Source of the DNA: Nocardioidaceae bacterium
GTDB taxonomy: Bacteria; Actinomycetota; Actinomycetes; Propionibacteriales; Nocardioidaceae
DNA length: 44,829 nucleotides
Direction of reading: 5' to 3'
Assembly: GCA_025980475.1 (NCBI GenBank)
Contig: JAICXL010000011.1
Location: 1-44,829 of the forward strand
The notes under the pieces are model-generated. The model saw only the letters and a list, made by a program, of their open reading frames with translations. It was not told where the DNA came from and ran no database searches. The position numbers were made by a program, and so were the translations under genes. Below are positions 17,701 through 26,523 of this stretch, one piece after another; the stretch's first letter is position 1, and the number at the start of each line of letters is the position of its first letter.

Positions 17701-18661
17701 CCTGAAGACCGGCGAGACCCTGGATGCAGAGCCGGTGAACACGCTCTTCGGTGACGTCGACACCGACGTCTTCGACACCGATGCCGTGCTCATCCCGGTG
17801 TGGCCGAAGATGATCGGGCTCACCGACGAAACAACGTCGTTCCCGATCACCTACAGCGTCGGAACGTTCAGCTCCTACGGCTCTCCGGTCACCGGTGACA
17901 TCGACCACTCACCGTCGGTGACGTTCGATGCGGCCAACCCGGCCGTGCCGGTCGACGGCCCGTTGTGGGTCGACGAGCCCGGCACGATCCCGCTGGGTGC
18001 GCCCACGTCGAACGCGAAGGCGCTGGTGCTGCACCTGCACAACAGCAGTGGCGACCGGGCCGAGGTGCTGACGCTCCCCACTGTCAAGGCCGCCGCACCT
18101 GTCGGCCTGACGCTCGACGACACCTCGGTGGCACGCGGGCAGCAGGTCACGGCGACAGTGACGGTCCCGCAGGAAGGCGCCACGTCGGCCAGTGGGGACG
18201 TCTCGCTGGTGTCGGGCGGCAAGACGGTGACGAGCGGCCAGCTCGTCGACGGGGCCGTCGACCTGACCTTCAGCGAGTCCGGGGCCGGGCAGTACCCGAT
18301 GGTCGCGGAGTACGCCGGTGACAGCAACTACCAGGCCGGCAGCTCCGACCCGGTCACGCTCGACGTGGCCAGGTCGCGGGCGCGGGTGTCGCTGGCGCTC
18401 TCCCCGAACCCGGTGCGTCACGGCCGGACCGTCACCGCCACGGTGAGGGTCAGCACCGTGGCTGGTGTGCCGGCCACCGGTCGGGTCGTGCTCCGCAAGG
18501 GAAACGGGCACGCGGTTGCGCACGGCACGGTCAGCAACGGAGTCGCCACGGTGAAGTTCGTGTGGCGGTCACGGAAGGACCCGCGCATCCACGCCGCCTA
18601 CGCCGGTGACACCAACTACCGGCCGGGCACGTCGCGCGCGGTGCGCCTGGTCTCGCGCTGA
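14711..18661 (+). CDS. Large secreted subtilisin-like (S8) serine protease with PA and Ig-like domains
   Basis: The 1316-residue protein carries a signal peptide ([21 protein letters not shown], ending near VVHA), then a propeptide-like region to about 175 and an S8 domain. The catalytic triad is visible: Asp203 in GIIDTGLDY, His285 in NEHGTHVAG and Ser643 in [10 protein letters not shown]; an oxyanion Asn lies in MGNGGDL. A protease-associated insert lies at about 484-582 ([20 protein letters not shown]). After the catalytic part come Fn3-like and Ca-binding-like stretches ([31 protein letters not shown]). Two bacterial Ig-like repeats with paired [14 protein letters not shown] and [14 protein letters not shown] strands close the chain (about 1131-1222 and 1224-1316). 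GGAAGGG precedes ATG 14711. It likely degrades extracellular protein. No anchor motif is seen, so secretion into the medium is probable. Confidence 0.93.
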   Translation: MRRPLRLTTLTAAAAAAATVVATIQPVVHADPGKPAPSRQARAVQTAGHGQVPASAKVQGLQHLTGRQPVFVQLAGAGAAAVSSHTMRTAPGHASARASEARSAALARRADVASHARAALDDARRADSKAQSLFVVSNAVPGFGVVADRAAIEALAQRSDVVKVSAIVPKTASNAYPAQLTRVLNTWQDTGTLGAGVTVGIIDTGLDYTHKDFGGDGDYAAAQANAGNKLFDWRAAQPALLRAKVAGGWDFVGDDYNADPQPAPGESAYQPVPHPDPNPLDCNEHGTHVAGTVAGYGEDAKGRTFTGNYSKLKASDLDGMKIGPGMAPAATLYSLKVFGCSGSTDVVIPALDLALDPNGDGNFADHLDVVNLSLGSDYAPVDDPENAVIDQLAKHGVLPVIAMGNGGDLTDVGGAPGNAVRSLAVASSVDAAQLRDGMRVNAPATLPKVVAGQMSVAYPWSTAAPVTGDAVTMPGASLADPVADNADGCQAFTADQQAAVKGKVVVLVWDDNDSTRRCGSAGRSANARAAGAIGAIFTSTLDVFGAGITGDESIPVFQVPKASTQGIWAAAAAGTLNVTFDGSLQATIKDVNPSINDTISSFSSRGTHGSIGVVKPDVAAPGDTIASAGMGTGDGVLVISGTSMATPHTAGISALVKAAHPDWDTEQLKAAIMNNADHDLYTGEDHSGQIYGPARDGAGRVDALSAVNTHVLAYDTDVEGAVSASFGVVEAPIAGGPVTETRTVRVQNTGGSAVTYDVSYAAAVKQPGVSYSFQPSTVAVPAHTAGTVQVTMTVDPAALRHTIDPTMATNQLGVPRQFVSDASGRMLLTQQGGAGQVLRVPVYAAAKPVADMSASVGSSDGHPVVDLTGDGFAEGNESSDYTSLVSVMDFGAESPKLPSCAPDGTVADCTLNQTAEGGDIRYVGAGASPGTDPKTGDPSLANGWLWFGLSTYGDSATLGNSVIPYVDFDTTGDGKPDYEVYLQNATGSDVPLAWLVDLKTGETLDAEPVNTLFGDVDTDVFDTDAVLIPVWPKMIGLTDETTSFPITYSVGTFSSYGSPVTGDIDHSPSVTFDAANPAVPVDGPLWVDEPGTIPLGAPTSNAKALVLHLHNSSGDRAEVLTLPTVKAAAPVGLTLDDTSVARGQQVTATVTVPQEGATSASGDVSLVSGGKTVTSGQLVDGAVDLTFSESGAGQYPMVAEYAGDSNYQAGSSDPVTLDVARSRARVSLALSPNPVRHGRTVTATVRVSTVAGVPATGRVVLRKGNGHAVAHGTVSNGVATVKFVWRSRKDPRIHAAYAGDTNYRPGTSRAVRLVSR

Positions 18662-18674
18662 CGCTGGTCCGACT

Positions 18675-18720
18675 ACGGGTGAAGGGCCTCGGAGCTTCGG
18701 CTCCGGGGCCCTTCGCCCGT
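18675..18720. terminator. Very strong hairpin terminator with TTCG loop
   Basis: Positions 18675-18695 pair with 18700-18720 around a ttcg tetraloop. The 21-bp stem is complete with two T-G wobbles. It lies between the convergent ends of the subtilase and SpeE-like genes and can serve both. It lacks a T tract. Confidence 0.88.
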
Positions 18721-18724
18721 GCGG

Positions 18725-19429
18725 TCAGTCGCGCATCGACCGCGAAGCGACGTAGAGGTGGTACGCCTCCTCCCGCTCCTGCAAGCGCACCGGAAGGCTG
18801 ACCTGCCGGCAGCCGCCGAACGCGCCGGCCACCGCATCCTCCAGCGCTGGTGCGTGGTCAGCGGTCCAGATGACAAGCACGCCGCCTGGCTGCACCACCC
18901 GTCGCACGGCGACGAGGAAGCCTGCCTCGTAGAGCGCTGCGTTGTGCTCGTGCACGAGGTGGCCGGGGCCGTTGTCGACGTCCATCAGCACAAGGTCGTA
19001 CGTCGCGCCGACGGTCTCCTCCACCACGGTGGCGAGGTCGGCGTGGAGCACCCTGATCCGCCGGTCGGCCAGCAGCCCCGGGCCGTGCGGCACCGTGCCG
19101 TCGCGCATCCATCCGATCAGCGCGTCCTCGAGCTCGACCACGTCGATGCGTTCCACGCGAGGGTCGGCGAGCAGCTCGTGGACGGTGAAGCCGAGACCGA
19201 GGCCGCCGACGAGCACGGTCCGCGGGTCGGGCACCAAGCCCAGCGCCTGCTGCGCCAGCGCCCGCTCGGTGGACGTCTCGCGGGTGTCCATCACGAACAC
19301 CCCGCTGACCCGCAGCTCGAGCACGGCCGGACTGCCTTCGGCCTGGCGTCGGCGCAGCACCACCTCGCCCCGCGGCGTCTCGGCCCGCGCGACCTCGTCG
19401 TACCTGAGCTGATCCGGATCGTGCCCCAT
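18725..19429 (-). CDS. Spermidine synthase-like (SpeE-fold) methyltransferase family protein
   Basis: The 234-residue protein has a nucleotide-binding glycine loop VLVGGLGLGFT at 72-82, an acidic ribose-binding residue in IDVVELEDALI and YDLVLMDVDNGPGHLVHEHNAALY, as in spermidine synthases. However, the expected polyamine-site residues of true SpeE are not clear and the protein is short, so substrate and reaction are unknown. ATG 19429 is chosen from the family N-terminus (DEVARAETPRGEVVLRRR). The frame stays open to 19705 but lacks family similarity there, and the ribosome-binding site at 19429 is poor, so a leaderless start is possible. Confidence 0.72.
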   Translation of the reverse strand: MGHDPDQLRYDEVARAETPRGEVVLRRRQAEGSPAVLELRVSGVFVMDTRETSTERALAQQALGLVPDPRTVLVGGLGLGFTVHELLADPRVERIDVVELEDALIGWMRDGTVPHGPGLLADRRIRVLHADLATVVEETVGATYDLVLMDVDNGPGHLVHEHNAALYEAGFLVAVRRVVQPGGVLVIWTADHAPALEDAVAGAFGGCRQVSLPVRLQEREEAYHLYVASRSMRD

Positions 19430-19613
19430 GGACCACGGAGCGTATGGCGTGCAGCGCTCGGAGGAGGAGCGGGCCCGCGGTCCGTCGCTCCTCGTCGAGA
19501 GGACCAGCCCGAGCTGGGTGCCGGGGTTGAGCCTTTGACGGACCACCAGCGTGACCGGGTAGCGCCTGCCGTGCACGTCTTCGACACGGAGTCGGAGAAC
19601 GGCTGAGTGCTTG

Positions 19614-19627
19614 ACAGCAGCTGCTGT
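19614..19627. promoter_or_regulatory. Perfect 14-bp palindrome between divergent genes
   Basis: acagcagctgctgt is self-complementary. It lies 41 bp before the -35 of the sugar-transporter promoter, between that operon and the divergent SpeE-like gene. It has the size and symmetry of a LacI/GntR-type operator. No regulator gene is nearby. Confidence 0.45.
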
Positions 19628-19667
19628 TACCCAACCGTTACGCGTCGGTAGCCGCATATCGGTGATA

Positions 19668-19696
19668 CTGACAACGGTGGCCAACGTGGCTAGTGT
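19668..19696 (+). promoter_or_regulatory. Probable sigma-A-type promoter of the sugar ABC operon
   Basis: CTGACA at 19668-19673 and TAGTGT at 19691-19696 are separated by exactly 17 bp, close to the TTGACA/TANNNT consensus. It lies about 50 bp before the ATPase start codon. The 317-bp gap 19430-19746 otherwise holds only the palindrome described separately. Confidence 0.6.
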
Positions 19697-19746
19697 GACA
19701 AACAATCTCGGGACGACGTCTCTTCAATCGTGATGGAGATGAGCGC

Positions 19747-20964
19747 ATGGCCAAGATGGAATTGCGCCACGTGGGGAAGGTCTATCCCGACGGCACCCGC
19801 GCGGTCACCGACCTGAACATGCGGATCGACGACGGTGAGTTCGTCGTCTTCGTCGGCCCTTCGGGTTGTGGCAAGACCACGGCACTGCGCATGATCGCCG
19901 GGCTCGAGACGATCAGCGAGGGCGAGATCGAGATCGGCGACCGGGTGGTCAACGACGTACCACCCCGCGACCGGGACGTGGCGATGGTCTTCCAGTCCTA
20001 CGCGCTCTACCCCCACCTCAGCGTCCGGGACAACATCGGGTTCGGCCTGCAGCTGCGCAAGGTCCCCAAGCGTGAGCTCAACAGGCGGGTGGAGGAAGCC
20101 GCCAAGATCCTCGGCCTGACCGATCACCTCGACCGCAAGCCCCGCAACCTCTCCGGAGGGCAACGGCAACGGGTTGCGATGGGCCGCGCGATCGTGCGCG
20201 AGCCACAGGCATTCCTGATGGACGAACCGCTGAGTAACCTCGACGCCAAGCTGCGGGTCCAGATGCGTGCGGAGATCGGCAAGCTCCAGCGCGACCTCGC
20301 CGTCACCACCATCTACGTCACCCACGACCAGACCGAGGCAATGACCCTGGGTCACCGCGTCGCGGTGATGAAGCTCGGCGTCCTCCAGCAGATCGCCCCG
20401 CCGCAGGTGCTCTACGACCACCCGGACAACCTCTTCGTGGCCGGGTTCATCGGCTCCCCGGCGATGAACTTCATGCCGGGCACGCTGCGCCGGGACGACA
20501 CCGGTCACCGCGTCGAAGTCGGCCAGCAGTCGATCTCCGTGCCGGACAAGGTCGTCGCCGAACGTCCAGCGCTGGCGTCCTACGTCGACAAGGACGTGGT
20601 GATCGGCTTCCGGCCCGAGGACGTCGACGACGCCGCGATCACCAAGCCCGACCCCGGCCGCTCGTTCGTCGGCACCGTCGAGCTGGTCGAACCCCTCGGG
20701 TCCGACCTGATGGTGCACGTGTCGACCGATGCGCCCCCGCTCACCGAGAGCGAGGACCTGGCCGAGCTCGGCAAGGACAGCGACGCGGGTGCGCCGTTGG
20801 GCGACCGGACGCGGGTGGTCGCACGGTTCAACCCGCGAAGCCGGGTGCAGATCGGTGAGCAGGCGACGATGAGCCTGGACACCGAGCGATTCCATTTCTT
20901 CGACCCCCAGACCGGCCGTTCGATATGGGCCCACCAACCCGCGGACCCAACGCACGATTCCTAG
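19747..20964 (+). CDS. ugpC: Carbohydrate ABC transporter ATP-binding protein (UgpC/MalK/MsmK type)
   Basis: The 405-residue cytoplasmic ATPase powers the sugar importer encoded downstream. Walker [10 protein letters not shown] is at 37-45, the signature LSGGQRQRV starts at 135, Walker B FLMDEP contains Asp159, and the switch is in [10 protein letters not shown]. The C-terminal MalK/TOBE regulatory region (from about 235, with [12 protein letters not shown] and IGFRPEDV) marks the CUT1 class. The symbol is the family label, not a substrate claim. The TAG stop is fused to the AGGAGGAG ribosome-binding site of the next gene. In this class one ATPase can serve several transporters. Confidence 0.93.
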   Translation: MAKMELRHVGKVYPDGTRAVTDLNMRIDDGEFVVFVGPSGCGKTTALRMIAGLETISEGEIEIGDRVVNDVPPRDRDVAMVFQSYALYPHLSVRDNIGFGLQLRKVPKRELNRRVEEAAKILGLTDHLDRKPRNLSGGQRQRVAMGRAIVREPQAFLMDEPLSNLDAKLRVQMRAEIGKLQRDLAVTTIYVTHDQTEAMTLGHRVAVMKLGVLQQIAPPQVLYDHPDNLFVAGFIGSPAMNFMPGTLRRDDTGHRVEVGQQSISVPDKVVAERPALASYVDKDVVIGFRPEDVDDAAITKPDPGRSFVGTVELVEPLGSDLMVHVSTDAPPLTESEDLAELGKDSDAGAPLGDRTRVVARFNPRSRVQIGEQATMSLDTERFHFFDPQTGRSIWAHQPADPTHDS

Positions 20965-20973
20965 GAGGAGAAA

Positions 20974-22335
20974 GTGGCACCACGCAGAAAGTTCCTCTGC
21001 ATCGCTGCGGCCGCGGTCGCGTCGAGCGTTGCCGTCGCCGGCTGCGGCGGCGGCTCGACGCCCAGCAGTGGCGGCTCGCCCAGCGGCGCGAGCAGCAGCT
21101 CCGGTTCGGCCGGTCACAACCTGGACGGCCAGAGCTTCACCATCCTCGGCCAGTGGACCGGCGGGGAGCAGGCAGCCTTCGAGGCCGTGATCAAGCAGTT
21201 CGACGACAAGACGGGGGCGACCGGGCACTACACACCCGCCGCCGGCGGGAACGAGGCGGGGGTGCTGGGCACGAAGGTGGCGGGTGGGACCCCGCCCGAC
21301 ATCGCGATCCTGTCGTTGCCCGGCGCGATCGCCCAGTACGCGTCGTCGAGCAAGATCTTCCCGGTGTCGACCGCCACCCAGCAGGTGGTGGGGCAGAACT
21401 TCGCCTCCGAGTGGGGCAAGCTCGGCTCCTACCAGGGGAAGATGTACTGCGTTCCGGTGGACGCCTCCAACAAGTCAACCGTCTGGTACAACAACGACCT
21501 GTTCAAGACGGCCGGGATCAGCTCGACACCACAGACGTGGCCGGACCTGATCAAGGACGCCAAGACCCTGTCTGCATCCGGGGTGAGCGTGCCGGTGTCT
21601 GTCGGGGGTGGTGACGGCTGGACGCTGACAGACTGGTTCGAGAACGTCTACCTGCGCACCGCCGGCATCGCCAAGTACAACCAGCTCACCCAGCACAAGA
21701 TCAAGTGGACCGACCCGTCGGTGGCCAAGGCGCTGGAGACCTTGAAGCAGATCTGGGGCGACCCACAGCTGATCGGTTCCCCGGCGGCCGCGGTCAAGGT
21801 TCCCTTCACCGCGTCGGTGGACAACGTCTTCAAGGCGAACCCGACCTCCGCGATCGTCTACGAGGCCAGCTTCGTGGCCACCACCATCACCGGGGACAAG
21901 GACCCGGCCAAGGTCGGTGTCACGGCCAAGGTGTTCCCGTTCCCGTCCATCGACGGCTCGGGCTCCGTCGTCGAGGCAGCCGGTGACTTCGGCTGCGCGT
22001 TCACCAAGAACAAGGCCGCAGACCAGTTCCTGGCCTACCTCGCGGGGCCCCAGGCGGCCACCACCCTGGTGTCCACCCCGGGCAGCGGCTTCCTGTCGGT
22101 GAACAAGAACGTCCAGTCGTCGTCCTACAACGACCCGACGTCGGCTCAGCTGGCCGAGCAGATGGTCAAGGTGGGCAACAACTTCGTGTTCGACATGTCC
22201 GACCAGACTCCCGCGGCGTTCGGTGGGACGCCCAACAAGGGTGAGTGGGGCGACCTGCAGCAGTTCCTGACGAACGGGAACGTCCAGGCGGCCCAGCAGC
22301 AGCTGGAGAAGGACGCGGCGGCGGCCTACAAGTAG
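20974..22335 (+). CDS. Carbohydrate ABC transporter substrate-binding lipoprotein
   Basis: The 453-residue protein has a lipoprotein signal with lipobox VAGC (Cys24) and a Gly/Ser linker, then an extracellular solute-binding domain of the family 1 type. ILGQWTGGEQAAFEAVIKQF, AGGTPPDIAILSLPG and WYNNDLFKTAGI resemble alpha-glucoside-type (AglE-like) binding proteins, so maltose-like or trehalose-like sugars are plausible but unproven. The GTG at 20974 follows a strong AGGAGGAG. It delivers sugar to the two permeases downstream. No glycosidase is in the window. Confidence 0.9.
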   Translation: MAPRRKFLCIAAAAVASSVAVAGCGGGSTPSSGGSPSGASSSSGSAGHNLDGQSFTILGQWTGGEQAAFEAVIKQFDDKTGATGHYTPAAGGNEAGVLGTKVAGGTPPDIAILSLPGAIAQYASSSKIFPVSTATQQVVGQNFASEWGKLGSYQGKMYCVPVDASNKSTVWYNNDLFKTAGISSTPQTWPDLIKDAKTLSASGVSVPVSVGGGDGWTLTDWFENVYLRTAGIAKYNQLTQHKIKWTDPSVAKALETLKQIWGDPQLIGSPAAAVKVPFTASVDNVFKANPTSAIVYEASFVATTITGDKDPAKVGVTAKVFPFPSIDGSGSVVEAAGDFGCAFTKNKAADQFLAYLAGPQAATTLVSTPGSGFLSVNKNVQSSSYNDPTSAQLAEQMVKVGNNFVFDMSDQTPAAFGGTPNKGEWGDLQQFLTNGNVQAAQQQLEKDAAAAYK

Positions 22336-22346
22336 GCCGTTGACGA

Positions 22347-23765
22347 GTGTCGACCGAAATGCCCGAGGACGCGAGGGTGGCGCCGGCCGCCCCCACCTCC
22401 CCACCGGCTGTGGCGGGCGGGGCAGGGGTGGGGGCCGGCCGCGCGCAGCCTCCCGGGAAGACCAAGCCGCCGAGGCTGCCCGGGGAATCCCGCTGGGTGG
22501 CCGCCCTCTTCATCTTCCCGGCCGGGATCTGGCTAGCAGCGATCGTGCTCTACCCGCTCGTCTACACCCTGATCCGCAGCCTTTTCCACGACGGCCCGGT
22601 CGGCCAGGCCACCTCCTTCGCCGGGATCCAGAACTACATCGACATCTTCACCCAGTCCGACTCGTTCGAGGCCTTCAAGAACAACGTCATCTGGGTCGTG
22701 GTGGTGCCCGCGCTGGTCACCATCCTCGGACTGATCTTCGCCGTGCTCACCGAGCGGATCCGGTGGGCCTCGGCTTTCAAGATCATCGTGTTCACCCCGA
22801 TGGCGATCTCGTTCCTCGCCGCTGGCATCACCTGGTCGCTGATCTACGTCGACCAACCCAGCCAGGGGCTGGGCAACGCCGTGCTCACCGGGATCCACGA
22901 CACCGTCAGCCCCAGCGCTGCCTACCCGAACCTGCACCCCAGCACGCAGGTGACCCTCCTGGATGGCAGCTCGGCGAAGGGCTACACCACGAAGAAGCAG
23001 TACGCCGCGGGCGCACCCGCCGCGTTGCCCTTCACCGGTCTCGACCTGCTCCATCCGCCCAGCAATGCCCAGCCGGCCGCCCAGCCGTCCGGGAAGGGCC
23101 TGACCGGGGTGGTGTGGAACGACTTCAAGGCCGGCGGCGGGGGGACGCCCGGCAAGGTCGACCCGGGCGAGCTGGGCGTGCCCGGGGTGACCGTCCAGGC
23201 CCTTCAGGGGGGCAAGGTGGTCGGCTCGACCACGACCCAGCCCGACGGTGCCTTCAGCTTTCCGGGCCTCACCTCGGGCTCGTACACGCTCGAGCTGCCG
23301 GCCAGCGACTTCTCCGCCGCATACACCGGAGTCTCCTGGCTCGGTCCGACGCTGATCACACCGGCGATCATCATCGCCTACCTGTGGATCTACGCCGGGT
23401 TCGCGATGGTGCTGCTGGCTGCCGGCATGGCGGCCCTGCCCCGCGAGACGATGGAGGCTGCCCGCATCGACGGCGCCACGGAGTGGCAGGTCTTCCGGCG
23501 GGTGACGATGCCGCTGCTCTCACCGGTGCTGCTGGTGGTCTTCGTGACGATGGTGATCAACGTCCTGAAGATCTTCGACATCGTGTTCGTGATGCAGCAG
23601 CCGGCCGGTGGCAACGCGCGCTACGCCAACGTGCTCGCCGTGCAGCTGTACGACGAGTACGGCAACCAGCAGTACGGCGCGGCCAGTGCGGTCGGCATCC
23701 TGCTGGTGATCCTGGTGATCCCGGCGATGATCTTCCAGATCCACAACTTCAGGAAGTCGCAGTGA
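22347..23765 (+). CDS. MalF-type sugar permease with an inserted extracytoplasmic beta-domain
   Basis: At 472 residues this is about 160 longer than usual MalF-type subunits. A Pro/Ala/Gly-rich cytoplasmic head is followed by TM1 (WVAALFIFPAGIWLAAIVL), TM2, TM3 (FTPMAISFLAAGITWSLIY), then an insert of about residues 170-329, and TM4-6. The EAA loop MEAARIDGATEWQVFRRVTM is intact, so transport function is expected. Within the insert, about 250-324 (GLTGVVWNDFKAGGGG, GVPGVTVQALQ, PDGAFSFPGLTSGSYTLELP) looks like an SdrD-B/Cna-B-type beta-sandwich as found in surface adhesins. E. coli MalF also has an insert at this site (P2 loop), but of different sequence. GTG 22347 has a weak ribosome-binding site; ATG 22359 is an alternative. 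Confidence 0.88.
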   Translation: MSTEMPEDARVAPAAPTSPPAVAGGAGVGAGRAQPPGKTKPPRLPGESRWVAALFIFPAGIWLAAIVLYPLVYTLIRSLFHDGPVGQATSFAGIQNYIDIFTQSDSFEAFKNNVIWVVVVPALVTILGLIFAVLTERIRWASAFKIIVFTPMAISFLAAGITWSLIYVDQPSQGLGNAVLTGIHDTVSPSAAYPNLHPSTQVTLLDGSSAKGYTTKKQYAAGAPAALPFTGLDLLHPPSNAQPAAQPSGKGLTGVVWNDFKAGGGGTPGKVDPGELGVPGVTVQALQGGKVVGSTTTQPDGAFSFPGLTSGSYTLELPASDFSAAYTGVSWLGPTLITPAIIIAYLWIYAGFAMVLLAAGMAALPRETMEAARIDGATEWQVFRRVTMPLLSPVLLVVFVTMVINVLKIFDIVFVMQQPAGGNARYANVLAVQLYDEYGNQQYGAASAVGILLVILVIPAMIFQIHNFRKSQ

Positions 23766-23793
23766 TGAGCCGGCCGACGAGGGGGGCACTGGG

Positions 23794-24684
23794 ATGACCG
23801 TGGCCAGCAGCGACATCGTCACCGGTGCGATCAACCGCAGCCTTCCTGCCCGCGTCGTCGCGCGCACCGGCGGAGGGGTGCTGCGGATCTTCCTGATCGT
23901 CGTGGCGCTCGTGTGGCTGGTGCCGACGTTCGGGCTGCTCGTGGAGTCCTTCCGCGACCCGGCCCAGTACGCGAACGGCGGCTGGTGGGACGCCATCACC
24001 CACCCGGGCCAGCTGACCGCGCACAACTACGTGGAGCTGCTGAAGAACTCCACGATGACCTCCAGCTTCCTCAACACCATCGAGATCACCCTCCCGGCCA
24101 CGATCCTGGTGGTGCTGATCGGTTCGGCTGCCGGCTATGCCTTCGCCTGGATGGAGTTCCCCGGCCGCGACGCGATCTTCCTGCTCGTGGTCGGCCTGCT
24201 GGTGATCCCGATCCAGATCGCCCTGATCCCGGTCATCAAGCTCTACGGGCTGATGGGGATCTCCGGCACGATCCTCTCGGTGATCATGTTCCACGTGGGC
24301 TTCGGGCTGCCGTTCGCGATCTTCCTGCTGCGCAACTACTTCTCCGGGATCCCCCGCGACCTGATGGAGGCCGCCCGGATGGACGGTGCCAGCGAGGTGA
24401 AGATCTTCTTCAAGGTGATCCTGCCGTTGGGCATGCCTGCGATCGCCTCGCTGGGGATCTTCCAGTTCCTGTGGGTGTGGAACGACCTGCTGGTCGCGCT
24501 CGTCTTCTCCAACGCCACGAGCGAGCCGATCACGGTCGCCCTGGCCAGCCAGACCCGACAGTTCGGCAGCAGCATCGACATCCTCGCCCCCGGGGCCTTC
24601 CTGTCGCTGATCGTCCCGCTGATCGTCTTCCTGGCCTTCCAGCGCTACTTCGTCCAGGGCGTCATGGCCGGGTCGGTCAAGTAG
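23794..24684 (+). CDS. MalG-type sugar ABC permease
   Basis: The 296-residue protein has six predicted membrane helices (first FLIVVALVWLVPTFGLLVESF). The EAA loop MEAARMDGASEVKIFFKVILP is the contact for the ATPase. Its C-terminus FQRYFVQGVMAGSVK is typical of CUT1 second permeases. It starts 28 bp after the MalF-type gene with GAGGGGGG upstream, completing an ATPase, binding protein, MalF, MalG operon. Length is normal, in contrast with its partner. Confidence 0.93.
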   Translation: MTVASSDIVTGAINRSLPARVVARTGGGVLRIFLIVVALVWLVPTFGLLVESFRDPAQYANGGWWDAITHPGQLTAHNYVELLKNSTMTSSFLNTIEITLPATILVVLIGSAAGYAFAWMEFPGRDAIFLLVVGLLVIPIQIALIPVIKLYGLMGISGTILSVIMFHVGFGLPFAIFLLRNYFSGIPRDLMEAARMDGASEVKIFFKVILPLGMPAIASLGIFQFLWVWNDLLVALVFSNATSEPITVALASQTRQFGSSIDILAPGAFLSLIVPLIVFLAFQRYFVQGVMAGSVK

Positions 24685-24698
24685 GCCCGGCGACCGGG

Positions 24699-25697
24699 TC
24701 ACCCCCGGCCGTTGAGCCGGGCGAGCATCCGGTTGTAGGCGGCCAGCGCGTCGTCGTCGACGTCGACGTCGTCGCCCGAGTAGCCCTCGGTGTCGCCGCT
24801 GGCCGCGACGTGGTCGACCAGTGCCTGGCGCCGCACCGACTCCAGCCATGGGCCGATCATGTGGCTGCGAGCGCCCTGGCCGGCGGCAAGGGCCACGATC
24901 AGGCCGACGCCGTAGCACATCATCATGCCGTCACCGACGACCCACATCAGGCCGCCGCCGAGCTGCAGGTCGTGCAACGGCGCCGGAGCCCAGCCGGGGT
25001 GCTGGGCGAACATCAGCGGGAACGGGTCGTTGTTGGTCTGCAGCAGCACCAGGCCGACCACGGTGTCGGGGATCATCCCGACGAAGACGAGCCCGAACCG
25101 CAGGAGGTAGGGCAGCCGCCAGCGAATCGGCTCGTCGCCGATCAACGTGAGCAGCATCAACCAGCCGGACGCGACGTAGAGAACCTGCTCGACAGGCATC
25201 AGCCACGGGTGCAGGACCATCTGGTCCATGAAGGAGGTCAGGTGCGTCCCGACGATCACCCCGGCGTAGCAGAGCATTCCGACCAGCGGGTGGGTCGCCA
25301 CCGAGACGGGCCATGACTGCAGCACCGCGTCGACGCGGTGCCGACGTGAACCTGGCACCGACGCGCGTACGACGGCCAGCGGGTGCCCGAGCACCAGCAG
25401 GGCGGGCACACCCATGATCAGCAGCAGATGCTCGACCATGTGCACCCAGAAGGCCGACATGGCATAGGTGTCGATCGCCGAGCTGACCGTCGCGACCAGC
25501 AGCAGCAGCCCGAAGGCGAAGCAGCCCGCTCGTGCGGGGTGCACCGACCGGTCGCCCGAGCCGCGACCGCGCACGAACAGCATGAGGTAGCCGGCCAGCA
25601 GCAGCACGGCGAACACCGTCCACCCCGGGACGAACTTCCAGTCGTGGAGCAACGGTCCCCAGCCGAAAGGCGGGAGCATGCCGGCCATGTCGTGCAC
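24699..25697 (-). CDS. ctaG: CtaG-type (caa3) cytochrome c oxidase assembly membrane protein
   Basis: The 332-residue protein has about seven hydrophobic segments. Conserved family motifs include SAFWVHMVEHLLLIMGVPALLVLGHP, DQMVLHPWLMPVEQVLYVASGW and FGLVFVGMIPDTVVGLVLL, with several His/Met residues suited to copper handling. The acidic C-terminal tail (GDDVDVDDDALAAYN) is unlike most relatives. It assembles the CuB site of haem-copper oxidases in the membrane. The divergent neighbour encodes an SCO lipoprotein, giving a copper-insertion pair. ATG 25697 is used; ATG 25688 is equally possible. Confidence 0.87.
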   Translation of the reverse strand: MHDMAGMLPPFGWGPLLHDWKFVPGWTVFAVLLLAGYLMLFVRGRGSGDRSVHPARAGCFAFGLLLLVATVSSAIDTYAMSAFWVHMVEHLLLIMGVPALLVLGHPLAVVRASVPGSRRHRVDAVLQSWPVSVATHPLVGMLCYAGVIVGTHLTSFMDQMVLHPWLMPVEQVLYVASGWLMLLTLIGDEPIRWRLPYLLRFGLVFVGMIPDTVVGLVLLQTNNDPFPLMFAQHPGWAPAPLHDLQLGGGLMWVVGDGMMMCYGVGLIVALAAGQGARSHMIGPWLESVRRQALVDHVAASGDTEGYSGDDVDVDDDALAAYNRMLARLNGRG

Positions 25698-25758
25698 GGG
25701 GCAACGGTAACTCCGCCCCGGTCGGGGCTGCCGGCCGGATCGACGTACCCTCGGGTGC

Positions 25759-26523
25759 GTGCTTCGTCACGCCGTCCCCGTGTCCCCAGCGCTGGCAGCG
25801 CTGGCAGCGGTGCTCGGGCTGCTGGTGCTGGCCGGCTGCGGAGCCGACCCCTCGGTGCCACCACCGGGGCCCGACGTCGGCACCCGGATCGACCAGCCGG
25901 TGCCGGCGAGGTTGCTGCACCTGCCGTTGCGTGACGAGCGGGGGGACGTCCGTCACCTCTCCGACTTCAAGGCCCGGGTGCTGGTGATCTCAGACGCGAT
26001 GACGCTGTGCCAGGAGACCTGCCCGCTCGACACCGCCCAGCTGGTGCAGACGGCCCGCAAGGTCGACCGCTCGGGCCAGGGCAAGGACGTGCAGTTCCTC
26101 AGCATCACCGTCGACCCGGCGCGTGACACCCCGCACCGGTTGGCGGCCTACCGCCGGCTCTTCGCGCCCCCGCCGGCGAACTGGACGCTGCTGACCGGCT
26201 CTGCGCAGGACGTGCACGCCCTGTGGAAGTGGTTCGGCGTCTACTGGCACAAGGTGCCATCGCAGAAGCCGGCGCCGAAGGACTGGCTCACCGGCAAGCC
26301 GCTCACCTATGACGTCACCCACTCCGACGAGGTGTTCTTCCTCCGCGGCGGCCAGGAGCGGTTCGTGCTGGAGGGGATGCCCCACCTGGCCCGTGGGTCG
26401 GAGATCCCGCGTCGGATCAGGGACTTCATGAGCGCAAGAGGCCGCCACAACGTGGCCCATCCAGAGCCGTTCGCGTGGACGGCCGACCAGGCCGCCCACG
26501 TGGTCCGCTGGCTGGCGAGCTAG
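25759..26523 (+). CDS. SCO1/SenC-family copper chaperone lipoprotein
   Basis: The 254-residue exported protein has a lipobox LAGC (Cys27) and a thioredoxin-like domain. The copper site is visible: CQETC at 84-88 gives the CxxxC pair and His188 in THSDEVFFL gives the third ligand. It delivers copper to CuA of cytochrome c oxidase or acts as thiol reductase, on the outside of the membrane. GTG 25759 lies 61 bp from the divergent ctaG start, so a shared control region is likely. Its last 4 bases overlap the convergent hydrolase gene. The C-terminus (ARGRHNVAHPEPFAWTADQ) extends beyond the usual domain. Confidence 0.88.
   Translation: MLRHAVPVSPALAALAAVLGLLVLAGCGADPSVPPPGPDVGTRIDQPVPARLLHLPLRDERGDVRHLSDFKARVLVISDAMTLCQETCPLDTAQLVQTARKVDRSGQGKDVQFLSITVDPARDTPHRLAAYRRLFAPPPANWTLLTGSAQDVHALWKWFGVYWHKVPSQKPAPKDWLTGKPLTYDVTHSDEVFFLRGGQERFVLEGMPHLARGSEIPRRIRDFMSARGRHNVAHPEPFAWTADQAAHVVRWLAS

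Noticed and set aside
14873-17908. Several long minus-strand frames under the subtilase gene
   Set aside because: They are typical high-GC shadows, rich in Arg/Val/His/Gly without domain signatures, and the plus strand has an intact protease.
19430-19705. Start of the SpeE-like gene at 19705
   Set aside because: The extra 92 residues have no family similarity and would span the promoter of the divergent operon.
19747-24684. Assignment of the sugar operon as glycerol-3-phosphate, maltose or trehalose specific
   Set aside because: Family names come from the ATPase class; the binding protein only suggests alpha-glucosides and no catabolic gene is adjacent.
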